Assembly: GCA_910587875.1 (NCBI GenBank) | Contig: CAJUOD010000061.1 | Coordinates: 1-16,452, forward strand | Source of the DNA: an uncultured Oscillibacter sp. | Lineage (GTDB): Bacteria; Bacillota; Clostridia; Oscillospirales; Oscillospiraceae | Length of the DNA stretch: 16,452 nucleotides | Direction of reading: 5' to 3' | In this document: positions 14,222 to 16,452 of the stretch, one piece after another | How the letters are laid out: each line of letters begins with the position of its first letter | Position numbering within the stretch: position 1 is the stretch's first letter | Translations under genes and position numbers: made by a program | The notes under the pieces: generated by a model | Seen by the model: only the letters and a program-made list of their open reading frames with translations | The model's database searches: none | What the model was told of the DNA's origin: nothing

Positions 14222-14248
14222 CTGACATGCGTCGCGGGGGGGGATCGC

Positions 14249-14677
14249 TTACTCCTCGCCGTCCTCCTCCTCGTCCTCGTCCAGGCTCGCCAGGTCGAAC
14301 TCCAGCTTTTCGCCGCAGTTGGGGCAGACGACCTCGCCGTCCTCCAGGACGGACTCGTCGAAGTAGATGGTCTCCTCGCAGGTGGGGCAGGTAGTGGCGT
14401 AGCAGTCCTCATCCTCCCCCAGGTCGTCCAGCTCGTACTCGGGCTCCTCGTCGTCCTCGCCGTAGAGCAGATCCTCCACGTCCTCCAGATCGTCGCTGAC
14501 GGCGTCCAGGCCCTCGCCCAGTTCCTCCTGGGCGTCCTCGATATCGCTGATTTCCAGGGCGATGTCCTCCAGCACGTCGATGATGGCGGCCAGGAGCTTG
14601 CCCTCCTTCTTTTCGGTGTCCAGGTCCATGCCCTCGGCCAGGCCCTTCAGATACGCGACCTTCTCAGTGATGCTCAT
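14249..14677 (-). CDS. Acidic coiled-coil protein with C-terminal zinc ribbon (clostridial conserved type)
   Basis: The 142-residue protein starts MSITEKVAYLKGLAEG, followed by a predicted helical, heptad-like stretch to about 70. A very acidic linker leads to a zinc ribbon with Cys97-x2-Cys100 and Cys118-x2-Cys121 (CPTC and CPNC). Glu and Asp make up a large share of the chain. Similar proteins occur across Clostridia, often near efp, and have no settled function; the zinc ribbon suggests nucleic acid or protein contacts. The ATG at 14677 has AGGAGGT eight nt upstream; the in-frame TTG at 14683 lies too close to that site. It follows the 57-residue gene by 36 nt and ends before the GC-rich terminator. 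Confidence 0.87.
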   Translation of the reverse strand: MSITEKVAYLKGLAEGMDLDTEKKEGKLLAAIIDVLEDIALEISDIEDAQEELGEGLDAVSDDLEDVEDLLYGEDDEEPEYELDDLGEDEDCYATTCPTCEETIYFDESVLEDGEVVCPNCGEKLEFDLASLDEDEEEDGEE

Positions 14678-14713
14678 AGTCAATGACCTCCTTTTTGTCA
14701 GTTGGGCGCGGTG

Positions 14714-14887
14714 TTACTTATCAAGATGCTCGGTCATGATTCCCAGCGCTTCCAGCTTAGCTCTTGTGGTTTTGATCTGGTACTCGATTTCCTCATCCCG
14801 ATCCTTTGCGGCCTTGATTCGCTGCAGCCGCGTATATTCATCGATCAACGCGGTGGCTTGCTCTTTCTCCGTCATACGTTCATCCAT
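14714..14887 (-). CDS. Small charged helical protein, 57 residues, unrecognised
   Basis: A minus-strand frame starting MDERMTEKEQ and ending MTEHLDK reads 57 codons to a TAA at 14716-14714. It looks like a single charged helix or coiled coil, with many Glu, Lys and Arg and no Cys, and no membrane segment. AAAGGA lies close to the ATG at 14887. A second possible start is Met5 (14875), which overlaps the stop of a 10-codon leader as ATGA. Base composition is visibly less GC-rich than the neighbours. It sits between the EF-P terminator and the zinc-ribbon gene, 36 nt before the latter, so the two are probably co-transcribed. Function unknown; reality rests on ribosome site, codon pattern and position. 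Confidence 0.7.
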   Translation of the reverse strand: MDERMTEKEQATALIDEYTRLQRIKAAKDRDEEIEYQIKTTRAKLEALGIMTEHLDK

Positions 14888-14904
14888 TCCTTTCTACCTC
14901 CCAT
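14872..14904 (-). promoter_or_regulatory. Possible 10-codon leader peptide (MGGRKEWMNV)
   Basis: The minus strand has an ATG at 14904 with GAGGAG eight nt upstream, a better-spaced ribosome site than that of the 57-residue gene. It encodes MGGRKEWMNV and then TGA, which overlaps Met5 of the small gene as ATGA. It could couple translation into the small gene. No protein homology can be claimed. Confidence 0.35.
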
Positions 14905-14938
14905 AAGGCAATCTCCTCTCAACAGGAGGGGGGAATCT

Positions 14939-14963
14939 AAAGGGGGGATGAAATCCCCCCTTT
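14939..14963 (-). terminator. Terminator of efp
   Basis: A perfect 11-bp stem, AAAGGGGGGAT / ATCCCCCCTTT, has a 3-nt loop and lies 12 nt beyond the efp stop codon. On the minus strand it ends in TTTAGATT. It separates efp from the small gene and zinc-ribbon gene. Confidence 0.8.
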
Positions 14964-14975
14964 AAGCGCAAGCGC

Positions 14976-15545
14976 TTATTCCTTGCAGCGGCCCAGATAT
15001 TCGCCGGTGCGGGTGTCCACCTGGATCTTCTCGCCCTCGTTGATGAACAGGGGCACCTGGATTACGGCGCCGGTCTCCAGAGTGGCCTTTTTGGTCACGT
15101 TGGTGGCCGTGTCTCCCTTGACGCCGGGCTCGGTCTCCGTGACCTCCAGGTCCATGAAGTTGGGGACCTCCACGGTGAAGACGCTGCCCTTGTAGCTCAC
15201 CAGCTTGCAGACGGTGTTTTCCTTCATGAACTTGAAGGCGTCGCCCAGGACCTCCCGGTTCAGCGGGGTCATGTCGTAGGTCTCCGGGTCCATGAAGTAG
15301 TACAGGTCGCCGTCGTTGTAGCTGTATTCGGCGTCCTTGCGCTCCACGCTGGCCTGCTCAAATTTGGCGGTGGGGTTGAAGGACTCCTCCCGGATGGCCC
15401 CGGTGATGACGTTTTTATACTTGGTGCGTACGAACGCCGCGCCCTTGCCGGGCTTCACGTGCTGGAAGTCCACCACCAGCATGGGCTTGCCTTCCATCTC
15501 GAAAATCATTCCCTTGCGAAACTCGCCTGCGGAAATTGTCGGCAT
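14976..15545 (-). CDS. efp: Elongation factor P
   Basis: The 189-residue factor binds ribosomes stalled at proline runs and restores peptide bond formation. The N-terminal KOW-like domain carries HVKPGKGAAFVR, whose loop Lys34 occupies the position that is post-translationally modified in many bacteria. The central OB domain follows (ESFNPTAKFEQASVERK, then YYFMDPETYDM), and the C-terminal OB domain ends in the IQVDTRTGEYLGR signature. Length matches the family. The ATG at 15545 has AGGAGG seven nt upstream; the in-frame TTG at 15551 is too close to that site. It has its own promoter and terminator. No lysine-modifying enzyme gene (epmA, epmB, ymfI) is in this window, so the modification state is unknown. 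Confidence 0.97.
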   Translation of the reverse strand: MPTISAGEFRKGMIFEMEGKPMLVVDFQHVKPGKGAAFVRTKYKNVITGAIREESFNPTAKFEQASVERKDAEYSYNDGDLYYFMDPETYDMTPLNREVLGDAFKFMKENTVCKLVSYKGSVFTVEVPNFMDLEVTETEPGVKGDTATNVTKKATLETGAVIQVPLFINEGEKIQVDTRTGEYLGRCKE

Positions 15546-15613
15546 AATCAAATCCTCCTCACAATTCTTTATCCGGGAAAACGGCCCGGTAAATTCAATT
15601 GATAGCCGTAGCT

Positions 15614-15642
15614 ATTTTATCCCATACAGGCGGCAATTGCAA
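15614..15642 (-). promoter_or_regulatory. Promoter of efp
   Basis: On the minus strand TTGCAA (15642-15637), a 17-bp spacer and TAAAAT (15619-15614). Start is predicted near 15607, leaving a leader of about 60 nt. A small inverted repeat, ATAGC-CGTA-GCTAT (15602-15615), spans the end of the -10 and the start site. A 5-bp hairpin (CCGGG/CCCGG) lies at about 15574-15590 in the leader. Confidence 0.72.
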
Positions 15643-15693
15643 GTATTTTTCCGCCAATTGTCCGGGACCATGCAAAAATATTTTGGGCAGTTC

Positions 15694-16206
15694 CTACCTC
15701 CGCCGCTCCTCCCGGCGGCGGCAGAGGGCCTTGAAGGGGGCCTGGAGGGCGTGGAGCACCTTCTGCCAGAGGGTCACGGCCCCGCCCAGGGGCTCCACCA
15801 TCAGCGCCGGCACGCCGGCCCGGTTGGCCGCCAGCACGTCCGTCAGCAGCTTGTCCCCCAGCATGGCGGTGTGGGCCCGATCCGCCCCGGCCCGGGCCAT
15901 GGCGGCCCGGAGCCCCTTGGTGGAGGGCTTTCCCGCGTGGCCCTGGTAGGGAATGCCCAGGTCCGCGCAGAACTCCGTCACCCGGGTCCCGGAGCGGTTG
16001 TTGGAGACGATCATCACCTGGACGCCCGCCGCCTTCAATTCCGCAATCCAGGCCCGGAGGGCCGGGTCCGGGCGGCGGACGGACTTGGGCGCCAGGGTGA
16101 AGTCCAGGTCGCTTAGGAGCAGGGTCACGCCCAGGCGGCGGAGGAGCTCCGGCGTGATCTCCCGGTAGCTCTCAAACAGGCGGCTGGGGACCAGGGAAAG
16201 GGGCAT
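15694..16206 (-). CDS. yqeG: YqeG-family HAD-IIIA phosphatase
   Basis: The 170-residue cytoplasmic phosphatase of the YqeG family has nucleophile and acid Asp33/Asp35 in SDLDFTL, motif II Ser68-Asn69 in VSNN, Lys93 in HAGKPSTKG, and motif IV Asp118/Asp123 in LGDKLLTDV. The substrate is not established for the family. The opening MPLSLVPSRLFESYREIT is typical. The start at 16206 is set by GAGGAGG nine nt upstream; the frame stays open to the window edge, but that extension is antisense to the plus-strand gene. It has its own TTGCGC-17-TATACT promoter. It lies upstream of efp with about 150 nt and a separate efp promoter between. No clear intrinsic terminator is seen after its TAG. Confidence 0.92.
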   Translation of the reverse strand: MPLSLVPSRLFESYREITPELLRRLGVTLLLSDLDFTLAPKSVRRPDPALRAWIAELKAAGVQVMIVSNNRSGTRVTEFCADLGIPYQGHAGKPSTKGLRAAMARAGADRAHTAMLGDKLLTDVLAANRAGVPALMVEPLGGAVTLWQKVLHALQAPFKALCRRREERRR

Positions 16207-16248
16207 AGGCGGCGGCCTCCTCGCATAGAGTCTCTTGAAGTCATTTCC

Positions 16249-16277
16249 AGTATACCAGCTTTGGAAGCGTGGCGCAA
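16249..16277 (-). promoter_or_regulatory. Promoter of yqeG
   Basis: On the minus strand TTGCGC (16277-16272), a 17-bp spacer and TATACT (16254-16249) extended by TG-G. Start is predicted near 16242. The -35 sits 3 bp from the ribosome site of the divergent plus-strand gene, so the two 5' regions overlap. Confidence 0.65.
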
Positions 16278-16290
16278 GGGGGAGTGGAAG

Positions 16291-16452
16291 TTGCAGATCT
16301 ATCTGGCCGTGACGCCGGAGGCGTCCCAGGAGGCCCAGGGCCACTGCCGGAACCTGGCCCACGTGGCCTACCGCGTCGGCCCCGGCTCGGCGCTGCTGCG
16401 GCAGAGTCTGCTTTTGCAGACCAAGGGGGGCCTCCTCTCCGTCAGCGACCAT
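16291..16452 (+). CDS. Unrecognised protein, N-terminal 54 codons (cut by window edge)
   Basis: A plus-strand frame opens with TTG at 16291, six nt after AAGGGGGAG, and reads 54 codons without a stop to the edge. The start is LQIYLAVTPEASQEAQ (first residue Met in vivo) and continues with GHCRNLAHVAYRVGPG and ALLRQSLLLQTKGGLL. It looks like a globular cytoplasmic protein with no signal peptide. I do not recognise the family. The codon pattern and ribosome site favour a real gene over the antisense frame on the other strand. It is divergent from yqeG. No clear promoter of its own was found; TTGAAG at 16235 lacks a well-spaced -10. Confidence 0.65.
   Translation, partial: MQIYLAVTPEASQEAQGHCRNLAHVAYRVGPGSALLRQSLLLQTKGGLLSVSDH

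Noticed and set aside
14172..14228. Extended MATE N-terminus from ATG 14228
   Set aside because: The added residues are encoded by the terminator hairpin and are unlike MATE N-termini; ATG 14171 has its own AAAGGAG.
14236..14243. Run of eight G as a possible phase-variation tract
   Set aside because: It lies outside any reading frame, after the zinc-ribbon stop, and the surrounding DNA is GC-rich, so slippage control is not supported.
14562..14906. 114-codon plus-strand frame with hydrophobic stretches near the small gene
   Set aside because: It lies opposite the zinc-ribbon gene and the 57-codon gene, both with ribosome sites on the minus strand; the Ser/Arg-rich translation looks non-coding.
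14964..14977. Palindrome AAGCGC-AA-GCGCTT overlapping the efp stop codon
   Set aside because: The loop is too small for a useful hairpin, and the adjacent 11-bp stem at 14939-14963 already serves as the terminator.
16207..16452. Extension of the yqeG frame to the window edge on the minus strand
   Set aside because: yqeG has a clear start at 16206 with GAGGAGG and an upstream promoter; the extension is antisense to the divergent plus-strand gene.
1..16452. Search for CRISPR arrays, insertion sequences, integrases, tRNA or rRNA
   Set aside because: No spaced direct repeats, transposase or integrase motifs, tRNA cloverleaf or rRNA segments were seen; genes are packed and of housekeeping type.

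Overview
The window is GC-rich bacterial chromosome with Gram-positive features: strong AGGAGG-type ribosome binding sites, perfect-stem intrinsic terminators, a lipoprotein signal, a TPP riboswitch of the transcription-termination type and many ATGA gene overlaps. The gene families (BceS/GraS-like kinase, TGS-uridine kinase fusion, acidic zinc-ribbon protein near EF-P, YqeG) point to a high-GC member of the Clostridia, most likely Oscillospiraceae of the Flavonifractor/Pseudoflavonifractor type. That placement is inference; there is no rRNA here.

Layout from left to right. (1) Positions 1-1463, minus: bifunctional NAD(P)HX repair enzyme (nnr), cut by the left edge just before its C-terminus. 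(2) 1680-2570, plus, divergent from nnr: an XRE regulator fused to a six-helix membrane domain. It ends at a terminator shared with the converging operon. (3) 6599 down to 2604, minus: an operon with its own promoter (TTGCCA-17-TAGAAT), encoding a TGS/uridine-kinase-like protein, a GH13 alpha-glucosidase and a HAD phosphatase, with 8-bp and 4-bp gene overlaps. (4) 9737 down to 6717, minus: a thiamine/pyrimidine-precursor import operon. It has a promoter, a 5'-terminal hairpin, a TPP riboswitch, an intrinsic terminator, then a thiamine-binding DUF77 protein, a permease, a lipoprotein and an ATPase. (5) 9803-12482, plus, divergent from the thi operon: a BceRS-like two-component system translationally coupled to an RluA-family pseudouridine synthase, closed by a 12-bp-stem bidirectional terminator. 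(6) 14904 down to 12485, minus: a 57-codon small gene, perhaps with a 10-codon leader; an acidic zinc-ribbon protein; a terminator; a MATE exporter; and a small membrane protein with an acidic tail. (7) 15545 down to 14976, minus: elongation factor P with its own promoter and terminator. (8) 16206 down to 15694, minus: a YqeG-family HAD phosphatase with its own promoter. (9) 16291 to the right edge, plus: the first 54 codons of an unrecognised protein, divergent from yqeG.

Functionally this is mostly core or semi-core chromosome: cofactor repair, vitamin salvage under riboswitch control, alpha-glucoside breakdown, envelope-stress-type sensing, RNA modification, drug/metabolite export and translation factor P. 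I found no mobile element, CRISPR array, rRNA or tRNA and no clear previously undescribed system. The less ordinary points are the BceRS-like pair joined to a pseudouridine synthase instead of a BceAB transporter, the terminator abutting the MATE ribosome binding site, the small gene with a possible leader peptide, and the hairpin at the 5' end of the riboswitch transcript.
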